42,452 nucleotides of DNA from a virus: positions 1 through 42,452 of IMG/VR virus record IMGVR_UViG_3300020383_000010. One strand, written 5' to 3'. Positions 13,319-19,242 of this stretch are shown here, one piece after another; the stretch's first letter is position 1; each line of letters starts with the position of its first letter. The notes under the pieces were generated by a model, which had not been told where the DNA came from, did not search any database, and was given only the letters and a program-made list of their open reading frames with translations. The translations under genes and the position numbers were made by a program.

Positions 13319-14023
13319 ATGCACACCGCGATTATCAAAACCCTAGAAGAGCGCCAGCGCCAGATCCACGAAGAGGGGTTCACTGCCGAGCATGACGATA
13401 AGCACACAGGCGGCGAGCTTAGCGAAGCGGCAGGGGCTTATGCGCTTGTTACCTCCGACATGCTCAATGGCATTTTTCGCCGCACAAAACACGCATTAAG
13501 AGACTGGCCAAAAAGCTGGGACATTTCATGGTGCAAGCCAACCACCGACCCCCAGCGCAACATCATCAAAGCCATGGCCCTGCTTTCGGCAGAATACGAC
13601 CGCATCGAGCGCGCCAAGACAGCCGCCGCGCCAGCGCCAGCGGAAGAACTGCGCTACTCCACAGACGACGAATGGCAAAGCCACATCTATGACGACCTAA
13701 ACGAATTAATTGAGGACCGTGAGCGAGAAGAGGGAGACGTTGTTTATCGAGGCGTAAAGCGCTGGGACACCGCGACAGACTACACCGTTAACCTGCATGA
13801 ATCGGTGATTGAAGGGATGCAGCTGCAAGCCGAAGACGAAGCAGGCGAAGCGGGCGAAGACTACCCCGATGCCACCAAGCCTCAAAAGCAAATTCTACAA
13901 GCCCTCATTGACGCTTGGGCAATGACCTATTGCCCGCCAGATTTTTACACCATCGCCAACATTGACGAAATCACCCTCACCCGCGACGACATCGCCAAGG
14001 CCCGCCAGGAGAGCCAGGTATGA
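13319..14023 (+). CDS. Phage protein with MazG-like helical N-terminal part
   Basis: This 234-aa acidic protein has a first half resembling a widespread phage family with a MazG-like helical core: RQRQIHEEGFTAEHDDKHTG, GELSEAAGAYAL, then PQRNIIKAMALLSAEYDRIE. Acidic residues in these helices could hold a metal. The second half (about 105-234) is different and not recognised. It overlaps the following gene by 4 bases. Nucleotide hydrolysis is possible but not shown. Confidence 0.6.
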   Translation: MHTAIIKTLEERQRQIHEEGFTAEHDDKHTGGELSEAAGAYALVTSDMLNGIFRRTKHALRDWPKSWDISWCKPTTDPQRNIIKAMALLSAEYDRIERAKTAAAPAPAEELRYSTDDEWQSHIYDDLNELIEDREREEGDVVYRGVKRWDTATDYTVNLHESVIEGMQLQAEDEAGEAGEDYPDATKPQKQILQALIDAWAMTYCPPDFYTIANIDEITLTRDDIAKARQESQV

Positions 14024-14361
14024 GCTACGAAGCATGGCGTATCAGCTACCAATCCAGCGAACAGGCCGCGCAAGCGGCCTATGCCCAGCTGCAAGCCGTT
14101 TGTGCTGCCGCCAAAGCGCTCAGTGAGGCAACTTGCGAACGCGAAGCCGACGACGCACAGGAAGCGCTTGAAGCCGCAGCCGGGGGCGATCTAAACGGCA
14201 TTACGGAAAACATCATTCAGAGCTTTCTAATCAGCTACAACACCCTGCCACACGCCACGCATAACGAATTTGCCAATATCAACGCGTATTTCGACTGGTG
14301 GAAAGCAAAGCGGCGGGAAGAGAAAAAGCAGCAAGAGGCCACCCCATGCCCACCCCGCTAA
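14020..14361 (+). CDS. Alanine-rich helical protein, unknown
   Basis: This 113-aa protein is mostly helical (QAAQAAYAQLQAVCAAAKAL, DDAQEALEAAAGG) with a basic, glutamine-rich end (KAKRREEKKQQE). It is coupled to its upstream neighbour by an ATGA overlap and overlaps the next small gene by 16 bases. No family is recognised. Confidence 0.5.
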   Translation: MSYEAWRISYQSSEQAAQAAYAQLQAVCAAAKALSEATCEREADDAQEALEAAAGGDLNGITENIIQSFLISYNTLPHATHNEFANINAYFDWWKAKRREEKKQQEATPCPPR

Positions 14362-14477
14362 TGCTACTGATCGGGCTAGCAGCTGCCGCCATCGCCTACG
14401 CCGGATGGCAGTGCAAGCGCGAAATGGATCAACTCGACCACAACGGCGACCCCATCGACCAGGACGAACAGCCATGA
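14346..14477 (+). CDS. Small single-pass membrane protein (43 aa)
   Basis: The 43-aa product begins MPTPLMLLIGLAAAAIAYAG, one N-terminal hydrophobic helix, then a polar acidic tail (HNGDPIDQDEQP). It starts inside the previous gene and ends in an ATGA overlap with the next, the same chain coupling as its neighbours, which supports it as real. The function is unknown. Confidence 0.5.
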   Translation: MPTPLMLLIGLAAAAIAYAGWQCKREMDQLDHNGDPIDQDEQP

Positions 14478-14722
14478 CCAAAGGCCCAACCCACGACCAA
14501 CGGCAAAAAATACCCGAGCAAATAGAGGCCCGGCCCTACACCGTAAAGCACGAAACGTTGGAGCCACCTTCTTCAATCGTGCTTTGGATTGAATGCCCGT
14601 TTTGCCGGGCAGACGTGAAAGCCTATAAGTGGTCAATCAGCGGCGGCGGCAAGCGCTGCCAGTGCGGGGCTTTGTTAACGCGCCTAGGCAACGCCTATCA
14701 CTGGAAAGAGGCCCATCCATGA
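14474..14722 (+). CDS. Small zinc-ribbon protein (82 aa)
   Basis: This 82-aa product has CPFC in its middle and CQCG about 22 residues later, a four-cysteine zinc ribbon, preceded by a basic N terminus (DQRQKIPEQIEARPYTVKHE). The ATG at 14474 overlaps the previous stop. An in-frame extension upstream to 14270 would run through the previous two genes and is rejected. It is the third small zinc-ribbon protein in this operon. The role is unknown. Confidence 0.6.
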   Translation: MTKGPTHDQRQKIPEQIEARPYTVKHETLEPPSSIVLWIECPFCRADVKAYKWSISGGGKRCQCGALLTRLGNAYHWKEAHP

Positions 14723-14949
14723 CCACCTACCACATTCACATGACCATCAGGCAGCTACTGCGCTATGGCGATAAACGGCTAGCGGAAATGGTCGAACACC
14801 CCGAAGGGGTGGAAGGTGCCCGCAAAGAGCTACGCCAAATGCTCAGCAACGGCACGGAATACCTCGTTTGCGACAGCACCTGCGACAACCGCAAGCCCGA
14901 TGGCAGCTGCGCAGGCCACACCAAGCCCGGCGAAAAGGCGTTTCCATGA
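14719..14949 (+). CDS. Small protein, unknown (76 aa)
   Basis: The product begins MTTYHIHMTIRQLLRYGDKR and has an acidic helical middle and two cysteines (CDSTCDNRK). It overlaps both neighbours by 4 bases in ATGA junctions, so it belongs to the same polycistron. No recognised domain. Confidence 0.5.
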   Translation: MTTYHIHMTIRQLLRYGDKRLAEMVEHPEGVEGARKELRQMLSNGTEYLVCDSTCDNRKPDGSCAGHTKPGEKAFP

Positions 14950-15395
14950 GGAAGGGACAAATCGTCACTACCTCACTGCCCATGCGCGGGCATGTTTGCC
15001 TGTCCGAAAATCGGACGCGCAAAAGCGACGACGAAAAACGTCGCCGCCCAAGCACCCGCATTAGCGCGTACGTTAAACGTACGCGCTACGCGACACCAAC
15101 CCAATCCATTGATTTTAAAAGCTTACACGAAATTCGTGCTACCGAAAAACAGACGCATCTTATTGATATCAATAGATTGTCCGAAATTCGGACAATCAAG
15201 ACACCAACGCAACCCATTGATAATAAAAGCGAGTACGAAATTCGTACTTGCTTAAACACACCCTTACGCCAACGTAATGCACCATTGACGCCTGCACACC
15301 CTAGCGCTACTCTCCCCGTGTCGCTGCAAAATCAGCGACCGGGTTTGGAAGCCCGAACTATATCCAGGCGCACAGCGCCCCGTTTCATCGTGTAG
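14946..15395 (+). CDS. Leader protein with EIRT peptide repeats upstream of the antirepressor
   Basis: This 149-aa, very basic protein contains three tandem 18-residue units (about residues 50-103) ending in HEIRA, SEIRT and YEIRT, plus an earlier SENRT. Each unit resembles the antirepressor's own LIDSNSLCEIRT. The last 30 residues (VSLQNQRPGLEARTISRR) are read from hairpins of the downstream leader. Protein function is doubtful: the DNA here is dominated by palindromes whose arms vary together. It sits where P1, P7 and N15 carry icd/ash-type frames before ant, and could be a translated leader or an Icd-like toxin. It is coupled upstream by ATGA. Confidence 0.5.
   Translation: MRKGQIVTTSLPMRGHVCLSENRTRKSDDEKRRRPSTRISAYVKRTRYATPTQSIDFKSLHEIRATEKQTHLIDINRLSEIRTIKTPTQPIDNKSEYEIRTCLNTPLRQRNAPLTPAHPSATLPVSLQNQRPGLEARTISRRTAPRFIV
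15002..15016. repeat. Inverted repeat GTCCGA-AAA-TCGGAC
   Basis: This 6-bp-arm hairpin lies in the leader frame (codons for S-E-N-R-T). It is the first and most divergent member of the CGAAATTCG-centred palindrome series. Confidence 0.6.
15063..15087. repeat. Perfect 11-bp-arm inverted repeat
   Basis: AGCGCGTACGT, loop TAA, ACGTACGCGCT. It lies just before the tandem 54-bp units. As RNA it would be a very stable hairpin; as DNA it is an odd-centred palindrome. Its core differs from the others. Confidence 0.8.
15093..15254 (+). repeat. Three tandem 54-bp repeats with covarying palindromes
   Basis: The units start at 15093, 15147 and 15201. ATTGAT recurs at 15108, 15162 and 15216, exactly 54 apart. 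Each unit ends in a palindrome centred on CGAAATTCG: CACGAAATTCGTG (15126-15138), GTCCGAAATTCGGAC inside 15175-15197, and GTACGAAATTCGTAC inside 15228-15252. The arm bases differ among units but stay complementary. A related stretch lies in the antirepressor gene at 15733-15765. Confidence 0.9.
15344..15368 (+). promoter_or_regulatory. Upstream copy of the C4 target sequence
   Basis: TTTGGAAG (15344-15351) and TATATCCAGG (15359-15368) repeat, in the same order, elements that lie over the antirepressor ribosome site. Both are complementary to the C4-like RNA at 15463-15482. Adjacent hairpins GTCGCTG/CAGCGAC and GGCG/CGCC flank it. Confidence 0.7.
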
Positions 15396-15415
15396 GCGTT
15401 TTTTTACGCCCGCAG

Positions 15416-15515
15416 GATGCACTATGGCGGGCCGTGCGTGGGGCGCTTCGGCGCGCCGGTTTCCTGGATACCGGTCTTCCAACCCGCGTACGGTTCGCCA
15501 CCATCATTTGGAAGT
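15416..15515 (+). ncRNA. C4-type antisense RNA (P1 immI / N15 immA-like)
   Basis: The region has the look of C4 RNAs: GATGCACTATGGCGGGCC, GC-rich hairpin GGCGCTTCGGCGCGCC, then CGGTTTCCTGGATACCGG and CTTCCAACCCGCG. CCTGGATA (15463-15470) and CTTCCAA (15476-15482) are complementary to TATCCAGG and TTGGAAG copies lying over the antirepressor Shine-Dalgarno site. By analogy with P1 it would be processed from the operon transcript and block antirepressor translation. The exact ends are not determinable. Confidence 0.7.
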
Positions 15516-15543
15516 GATGCGGCGGACTCCATATATCCAGGAG
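15507..15543 (+). promoter_or_regulatory. C4 target and ribosome-binding site of the antirepressor
   Basis: TTTGGAAG (15507-15514) and TATATCCAGG (15532-15541) run into the AGGAG ribosome site (15539-15543), 8 bases from the ATG. Pairing with the C4-like RNA would cover this site. Confidence 0.7.
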
Positions 15544-15551
15544 TCACTATC

Positions 15552-16334
15552 ATGTCGATACCCACCATTTCAGTTTCAGGCGTCACACTTCCCTATATCG
15601 AGTACCAGGGCACTCCAGTTGTCACCTTTGCGATGGTGAACGAAGCCCACAAGCGCGAATCTTCAACAGCGCGGCGTAACTTCCGAAACAACCGAAAGCA
15701 CTTTATAGAAGGTGAAGACTTCTATCTTATTGATTCTAATAGTTTGTGCGAAATTCGCACAAACTACCCCGGCCTGTTTCCCGATGCCATGAAGCGCGTA
15801 ACGCTCTTCACCGAAACCGGCTACCTCATGTTGGTCAAATCGTTTACCGACGACCTCGCATGGCAGGTACAGCGCCAGCTCGTCAAAAGCTATTTCCGCG
15901 TCAAAGGCGCGATGCAGCCCACCGCCGCCGAGCCCATCCCCGCGCCCATCGACCACCGCCAGCGCGAACAGCTCACCAACGCCGCTAACGCCGTGTTTCG
16001 CAATTTCGGCGGCATGCGCCAAAGCGCTACGGGCTGGTTTTATAACGGCGTACGCACCGACTACTGCCTAAAGCGCATCGAAGATCTAAGCCAAGACGAC
16101 TTCCCGGCAGTGATGAACCGCCTCCAAGCCCTACGCCCCAAGGTGCGCCAATACGAAGATTTTAGGTATGACTTTCAACAGTCGTTTTTAAAAGAGGTGG
16201 TAGGCGAAGGCCAGCCCTACACCGCATGGATCAGCAAGCTCGCCGGTGGCCAACACCACATCGGCCAGCGCCCCAACTGGAAAGCCATCGCCAAGCAAGT
16301 GCTAATCCATAACGGCCTACTCACCAAACAGTAA
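15552..16334 (+). CDS. ORF6N-domain antirepressor
   Basis: This 260-aa protein starts at an ATG with AGGAG 8 bases upstream. Residues 9-125 form an ORF6N DNA-binding domain: LPYIEYQGTPVVTFAMVNEA, ARRNFRNNRKHFIEGEDFYL, RVTLFTETGYLMLVKSFTDD, LAWQVQRQLVKSYFR. The C-terminal part (130-260) carries a KilA-C/Ant-like helical region. Such proteins bind phage repressors and relieve immunity. With CI non-cleavable, this is the likely induction route. Its translation would be blocked by the C4-like RNA upstream. An in-frame upstream extension to 15417 runs through the C4 RNA and is rejected. It ends before a terminator. Confidence 0.85.
   Translation: MSIPTISVSGVTLPYIEYQGTPVVTFAMVNEAHKRESSTARRNFRNNRKHFIEGEDFYLIDSNSLCEIRTNYPGLFPDAMKRVTLFTETGYLMLVKSFTDDLAWQVQRQLVKSYFRVKGAMQPTAAEPIPAPIDHRQREQLTNAANAVFRNFGGMRQSATGWFYNGVRTDYCLKRIEDLSQDDFPAVMNRLQALRPKVRQYEDFRYDFQQSFLKEVVGEGQPYTAWISKLAGGQHHIGQRPNWKAIAKQVLIHNGLLTKQ
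15741..15765. repeat. 12-bp-arm palindrome inside the antirepressor gene
   Basis: AGTTTGTGCGAA, centre A, TTCGCACAAACT: a perfect inverted repeat across codons S-L-C-E-I-R-T-N. It is the fourth relative of the CGAAATTCG palindromes in the upstream tandem repeats, with its own complementary arms. Confidence 0.9.
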
Positions 16335-16356
16335 GCCCACCCGCGCCAGCACGCCC

Positions 16357-16382
16357 AAGCCCGCCACCGTGCGGGCTTTTTA
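16357..16382 (+). terminator. Intrinsic terminator after the antirepressor
   Basis: AAGCCCGC, loop CACCGT, GCGGGCTT followed by TTT. It closes the antirepressor operon before the partition operon. Confidence 0.85.
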
Positions 16383-16396
16383 CTGCCTGAACGGTC

Positions 16397-16424
16397 AGCG
16401 TTAAATAACGCTAGCGTTATAGCG
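16397..16424. repeat. Bipartite repeat, site F (upstream side of parA promoter)
   Basis: Box 1 GCGTTAAATAACGC is followed by TA and box 2 in the flipped orientation (GCGTTATAGCG). It ends 7 bases before the -35 hexamer of the parA promoter. Confidence 0.95.
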
Positions 16425-16431
16425 TTTTATC

Positions 16432-16460
16432 TTGCACCCCTAGCGGCGCTTTTCTATACT
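16432..16460 (+). promoter_or_regulatory. Candidate promoter of the partition operon
   Basis: TTGCAC (16432-16437) and TATACT (16455-16460, five of six) are 17 bases apart. Repeat F ends just upstream and repeat G starts one base downstream of the -10, so the transcript would begin inside G. This is the layout of an autoregulated promoter. Confidence 0.7.
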
Positions 16461-16461
16461 A

Positions 16462-16515
16462 GCGTTATTGCGTGCTAGCGTTATTTAACGCTTTGACGCC
16501 AGAACGCAATAACGC
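16462..16515. repeat. Bipartite repeat, site G (operator side of parA promoter)
   Basis: At 16462-16492 is a 31-base copy that matches site C at 30 of 31 positions. A further inverted half CGCAATAACGC follows at 16505-16515, mirroring GCGTTATTGCG at 16462-16472. It covers the expected start and leader of the parA transcript. Confidence 0.95.
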
Positions 16516-16540
16516 AACGAACATATAAGGGGAAACACCA

Positions 16541-17191
16541 ATGGGATACAAAATTGCCTTCGTGAGCCAAAAGGGCGGCGTCAGCAAAAGCACCCTAAGC
16601 CGGGCGCTGGGCACCACCTACGCCGCCGCTGGCTGGAATGTGAAAATAGCCGACCTCGACATTAACCAGTCCACCTCGTTTACGTGGCTGCAGCGCCGCC
16701 TCAAAAGTGGCGCATCGCCGGAAGTCGCGGTGGAAACCTTCGGCACGGTGGCCAGCGCCCTGAAAGTCGCCGACACCTACGACCTGATGATTTTCGACGG
16801 CGCACCTCACGCCACCAAAGCCACCGCCGAAGTCGCCCGGCTTGCGGATCTCGTCGTTCTGCCCACCGCGCTAAGCGTTGACGACCTTGAACCCACCGTA
16901 AGGCTGGCCAACACGCTGACCAGCAAAGAGGGCGTGCCCATCGACCGTATCGCTATTGCGCTGAGCAAAGTGGGCAAGAGTAAAACGCAGCTGCAGGATG
17001 CCCGCGCCTACCTCGCCCATACGCCCTATTTTGTACTCGATGGCCAAGTACCCGAGCGCGACGCGTTTGTTTTAGCCCAAGACAAGGGGCTGTCGATTGT
17101 TGAAACACCGTTCAAAGGCCCAAAGGCCCAAGCGGACGAACTGATCCAAAACATCATCAACCGCTTTGAATCACTCGTTCAGTCAGCGTGA
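16541..17191 (+). CDS. parA: ParA/ParF-type partition ATPase
   Basis: This 216-aa Walker ATPase opens MGYKIAFVSQKGGVSKST, with the deviant Walker A KGGVSKST at residues 11-18. ADLDINQSTSFTW (Walker A' Asp) and DLMIFDGAPHA (Walker B) follow. It lacks the N-terminal DNA-binding domain of the long ParA/SopA type, so it belongs to the short ParF-like type Ib class. It would position plasmid copies on the nucleoid. It is the first gene of the operon, flanked by repeats F, G and H, and followed by a ribbon-helix-helix partner. The ATG follows AAGGGG. The stop falls inside repeat H. Confidence 0.93.
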   Translation: MGYKIAFVSQKGGVSKSTLSRALGTTYAAAGWNVKIADLDINQSTSFTWLQRRLKSGASPEVAVETFGTVASALKVADTYDLMIFDGAPHATKATAEVARLADLVVLPTALSVDDLEPTVRLANTLTSKEGVPIDRIAIALSKVGKSKTQLQDARAYLAHTPYFVLDGQVPERDAFVLAQDKGLSIVETPFKGPKAQADELIQNIINRFESLVQSA

Positions 17192-17215
17192 AATAACGCT
17201 AGAACGCTAACACGC
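17185..17215. repeat. Bipartite repeat, site H (between parA and parG-like)
   Basis: This 31-base copy matches site D at 27 of 31 positions (AGCGTGAAATAACGC, linker TAGAA, then CGCTAACACGC). It supplies the TGA of parA and ends 13 bases before the next start. Confidence 0.85.
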
Positions 17216-17228
17216 AGGAGTAAGCCCC

Positions 17229-17471
17229 ATGGCAAAACCCAGCATGAAACCCAGTAGCAAAGGCGCACCACCCACGGCAGCCACCCCCGGCACGGTAGTC
17301 GGCAACAACACCGCCAAGCCGGAAAGCGGCGAAAAAGTGCCGTTAAATTTCCGGGTCGACCCTGAAATGCGCCGGGAATTTAAAGCGTTCGCGGTCGAGC
17401 ATGACATGCAGATGGTGGACGTACTCAAGGAAGCCTGGGCGGCGTACAAGCGGGAAAAAGGGAAGGGCTGA
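17229..17471 (+). CDS. ParG-like ribbon-helix-helix centromere-binding protein
   Basis: This 80-aa protein has a disordered basic N-terminal tail (about 1-35, rich in K, P, S, T) and a C-terminal ribbon-helix-helix domain: strand KVPLNFRVDPE, helix EMRREFKAFAVEHD, turn, helix QMVDVLKEAWAAYK. Size, tail and order after a short ParA match the TP228 ParF-ParG type Ib systems, where ParG binds the centromere and represses the par promoter. The dispersed 28-31 bp repeats are the obvious candidate binding sites. The ATG has a GGAG site next to repeat H. Confidence 0.8.
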   Translation: MAKPSMKPSSKGAPPTAATPGTVVGNNTAKPESGEKVPLNFRVDPEMRREFKAFAVEHDMQMVDVLKEAWAAYKREKGKG

Positions 17472-17474
17472 GCA

Positions 17475-17726
17475 ATGGCCGACGACAACACCGACGCGCT
17501 CCACGCCGAGTGGATCGAGAACGTTCAAACGTGGTTCTACAAAGGCAACCTATGGGGCGGGGTGGTGTTCGCACGGGAAGGCGACGATGTAAAAGTGACC
17601 GTCACCAACTACATGAAGCTCACGCGCACCGTCAGCGTCACGTTTGAGAACTACGAAGACGCGCTGGGCACCATCGGCTTTTATATCGATGAATACCTAG
17701 CCGACCAGCAGGCGGCGCTGGGCTAG
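17475..17726 (+). CDS. Small acidic protein in the par operon, unknown
   Basis: This 83-aa acidic protein starts 3 bases after the parG-like stop. Its middle is beta-rich (GGVVFAREGDDVKVTVTNYM, RTVSVTFENY) and its end is helical and acidic (EDALGTIGFYIDEYLADQQA). It is probably co-transcribed with parA and parG. No domain is recognised. Confidence 0.6.
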   Translation: MADDNTDALHAEWIENVQTWFYKGNLWGGVVFAREGDDVKVTVTNYMKLTRTVSVTFENYEDALGTIGFYIDEYLADQQAALG

Positions 17727-17742
17727 CAGCACCGCACACTAA

Positions 17743-17776
17743 AACGCCCACCCGGTGGCTAGACCGGGCGGGCGTT
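17743..17776 (+). other. 14-bp stem hairpin without T tract
   Basis: AACGCCCACCCGGT, loop GGCTAG, ACCGGGCGGGCGTT: one mismatch in 14 pairs. No T run follows on either strand, so it may be an RNA processing or stabilising element, or a degenerate terminator, between the par operon and the next two small genes. Confidence 0.5.
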
Positions 17777-17810
17777 ACGCAACGACATAATACCAATGGG
17801 GATTACTATC

Positions 17811-17966
17811 ATGTCAGCAACAGACTATACCACGATTGCGCGCACACCGTTAAACCAGCTGCATACCCTGCCGCTGCATCTGCTGTGCGCTTACCTCTAC
17901 CAATGCCCGACCACCAGCCGCCGGGCACTTGAACGGCTGGTGAAGATCGACCAGGGGGCGCTATGA
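17811..17966 (+). CDS. Small protein (51 aa), unknown
   Basis: The product begins MSATDYTTIARTPLNQLHTL and ends RRALERLVKIDQGAL. The ATG has GGGGAT about 8 bases upstream, and the stop overlaps the next start (ATGA). It may form a short HTH-like helical pair. No function recognised. Confidence 0.5.
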   Translation: MSATDYTTIARTPLNQLHTLPLHLLCAYLYQCPTTSRRALERLVKIDQGAL

Positions 17967-18112
17967 AAGAGCTTTTGAAACGCTTCAACCTATGGCCACC
18001 TAAAAAGCACATCGCCACACGCAAACACTGGCAAAATAGTAGTGATGCCGAAGCGCTGGCCAGCGACTGGCAAGCCATAGGCACCGACATAAAGCGCAGC
18101 ATCAAGCGCTAA
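17963..18112 (+). CDS. Small basic protein (49 aa), unknown
   Basis: The 49-aa product (MKELLKRFNLWPPKKHIATR, ending TDIKRSIKR) is strongly basic. It is coupled to the previous small gene and followed directly by a strong terminator, so it is the last gene of the rightward operon. Confidence 0.5.
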   Translation: MKELLKRFNLWPPKKHIATRKHWQNSSDAEALASDWQAIGTDIKRSIKR

Positions 18113-18120
18113 CCACATCG

Positions 18121-18143
18121 CCCGGCACCCGCCGGGCTTTTTT
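18121..18143 (+). terminator. Intrinsic terminator at the end of the rightward genes
   Basis: CCCGGC, loop ACCC, GCCGGG, then CTTTTTTT-like tract. It ends the plus-strand operon ahead of the convergent minus-strand genes. Confidence 0.9.
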
Positions 18144-18170
18144 GTGCCTGGGGTTTCGCTTCGCATGTAA

Positions 18171-18309
18171 TCAGGTTAATGACCTGACTAAGCAGCGGGC
18201 GCAATTGATAACGGTATATTTAAAACCTGCACGCTCGAATGTATAAAACTCAAGATAATGACAATAATCTTGAATTTTATACAATAAGCGGGAATTTATC
18301 ACGCTTATT
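18171..18309. repeat. AT-rich convergent gap with three inverted repeats
   Basis: There is no gene at 18113-18330. Inverted repeats: TCAGGT/ACCTGA (18171-18187); a 17-bp-arm repeat GTATAAAACTCAAGAT / ATCTTGAATTTTATAC (18240-18283, one mismatch, 10-base loop); and AATAAGCG/CGCTTATT (18283-18309). The AT content is well above that of the neighbours. It could be an origin-associated or recombination site, or a bidirectional transcription end. Confidence 0.6.
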
Positions 18310-18330
18310 AGCCTTCGCAGCTAACCATTA

Positions 18331-18612
18331 TTAGCCAAGCGATGACGCACGTGAACGCCGCTTTCTTACCCGGCCTTGCAGCCGTTCCCACCATTCACCG
18401 GGTAGCCAGATCGACACCCACCGCAATAGCAATTCAGCCCGGCGTGTGTCGGGGTAGTCGTCGGGGTAGTGGGTGAAGTCGCTGGCCAGCGCCAGCAGTT
18501 GGGCTTTGCCTTGCTGTTGTACGGCATCGTGGGCGGGGTCAAACGCGGCATCCAGCAGCACGGCCAACCACGTGGCCACTTCATCGGCGTTCATTTTGCG
18601 GGGGCGGGGCAT
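18331..18612 (-). CDS. Small protein, unknown (93 aa)
   Basis: The ATG at 18612 follows AGGTG. The product is helical and tryptophan-rich near its end (LLLRWVSIWLPGEWWERLQG) with a basic tail (RVRKRRSRASS). An ATG is preferred to the GTG at 18621. It is not recognised. It lies downstream of the origin region on the same strand as repA. Confidence 0.55.
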   Translation of the reverse strand: MPRPRKMNADEVATWLAVLLDAAFDPAHDAVQQQGKAQLLALASDFTHYPDDYPDTRRAELLLRWVSIWLPGEWWERLQGRVRKRRSRASSLG

Positions 18613-18656
18613 GGCGGGCACCTATTAGCGTGACATATTCCCCACTATAGCAGCCG

Positions 18657-18941
18657 CTAATCGCCCCGAAAATTGTTTTTGAGTATCCAGTTATCCGGCG
18701 TGCCGGTGTTTTCACGCCGGGCGTGGGCCGCTGCCTGCTGTGCTCGAGCACGGGCGATCACGCGAATGGCCAAGCGATCTAACCGGCGGTTACCTGGGTG
18801 CTGCACATACCCCACCTCGCCACACGTAGCACAGGGGAAGCGGTGAAACAGGCCGTGCGTAAAGCCGTGGCCTTTGCAGTGCTTGCAAGTGGTGGCCTGC
18901 AACTGGGCAAGGGTGCGGGGAAGGGAAGGCGTTAGCGTCAT
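18657..18941 (-). CDS. Protein with DnaJ-like CxxCxGxG zinc motif
   Basis: This 94-aa protein has CKHCKGHGFT and CATCGEVGYV, two CxxC-x-G knuckles like half of a DnaJ zinc finger. A basic helical segment follows (RRLDRLAIRVIARARAQQAA). Similar mini zinc-finger proteins occur in plasmids and prophages. It may bind DNA or assist folding of a replication protein, but only its position near the origin suggests this. Confidence 0.6.
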   Translation of the reverse strand: MTLTPSLPRTLAQLQATTCKHCKGHGFTHGLFHRFPCATCGEVGYVQHPGNRRLDRLAIRVIARARAQQAAAHARRENTGTPDNWILKNNFRGD

Positions 18942-18969
18942 GCGGTCATTTTACCGGGGGTTGGGGGTT

Positions 18970-18987
18970 ATGTCGCGCTAGCGACAT
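18970..18987. repeat. Stem-loop ATGTCGC-GCTA-GCGACAT
   Basis: Perfect 7-bp stem with a GCTA loop in the origin region. It is one of three stem-loops with the same loop and different stems. Confidence 0.7.
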
Positions 18988-19035
18988 GCAAGCCGCCCAC
19001 TGAACTATAAGCAGGCATTATAGGTGCGCGGCGAA

Positions 19036-19049
19036 CGGGCGCTAGCCCG
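19036..19049. repeat. Stem-loop CGGGC-GCTA-GCCCG
   Basis: Perfect 5-bp stem with a GCTA loop; second of three. Confidence 0.6.
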
Positions 19050-19242
19050 CCCAACTATGCGGCACCCCTTGCCACTGCTAAACGGGGGTTGGGGTGGTTT
19101 TTAGCGGGGTCCAGGGGTGCAACCCCTGGGACAACCAGCCCGGCAGGGCTGGGCGTCAGTGTAGAGCGTTTCCGCGCTTGCGCGGGCATTTAAAGCCCTT
19201 GACCTTGCGCCCTTAAAAGAGCTTCCGCGCTTGCGCGGTCAT

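Noticed and set aside
14270-14473. Upstream extension of the 82-aa zinc-ribbon gene
   Set aside because: It would overlap two coupled genes in another frame; the ATG at 14474 forms an ATGA junction with the gene before.
15093-15254. Tandem repeats taken as a possible CRISPR array
   Set aside because: The units are in-frame coding repeats of 54 bases with no unique spacers and vary along their length. No cas gene is present.
15417-15551. Upstream extension of the antirepressor frame
   Set aside because: It runs through the C4-like RNA and has no ribosome site; the ATG at 15552 has a clear AGGAG.
18240-18283. Inverted repeat considered as a protelomerase telomere site
   Set aside because: It is imperfect with a 10-base loop, and no protelomerase-sized gene exists; the only tyrosine recombinase has integrase size and motifs.
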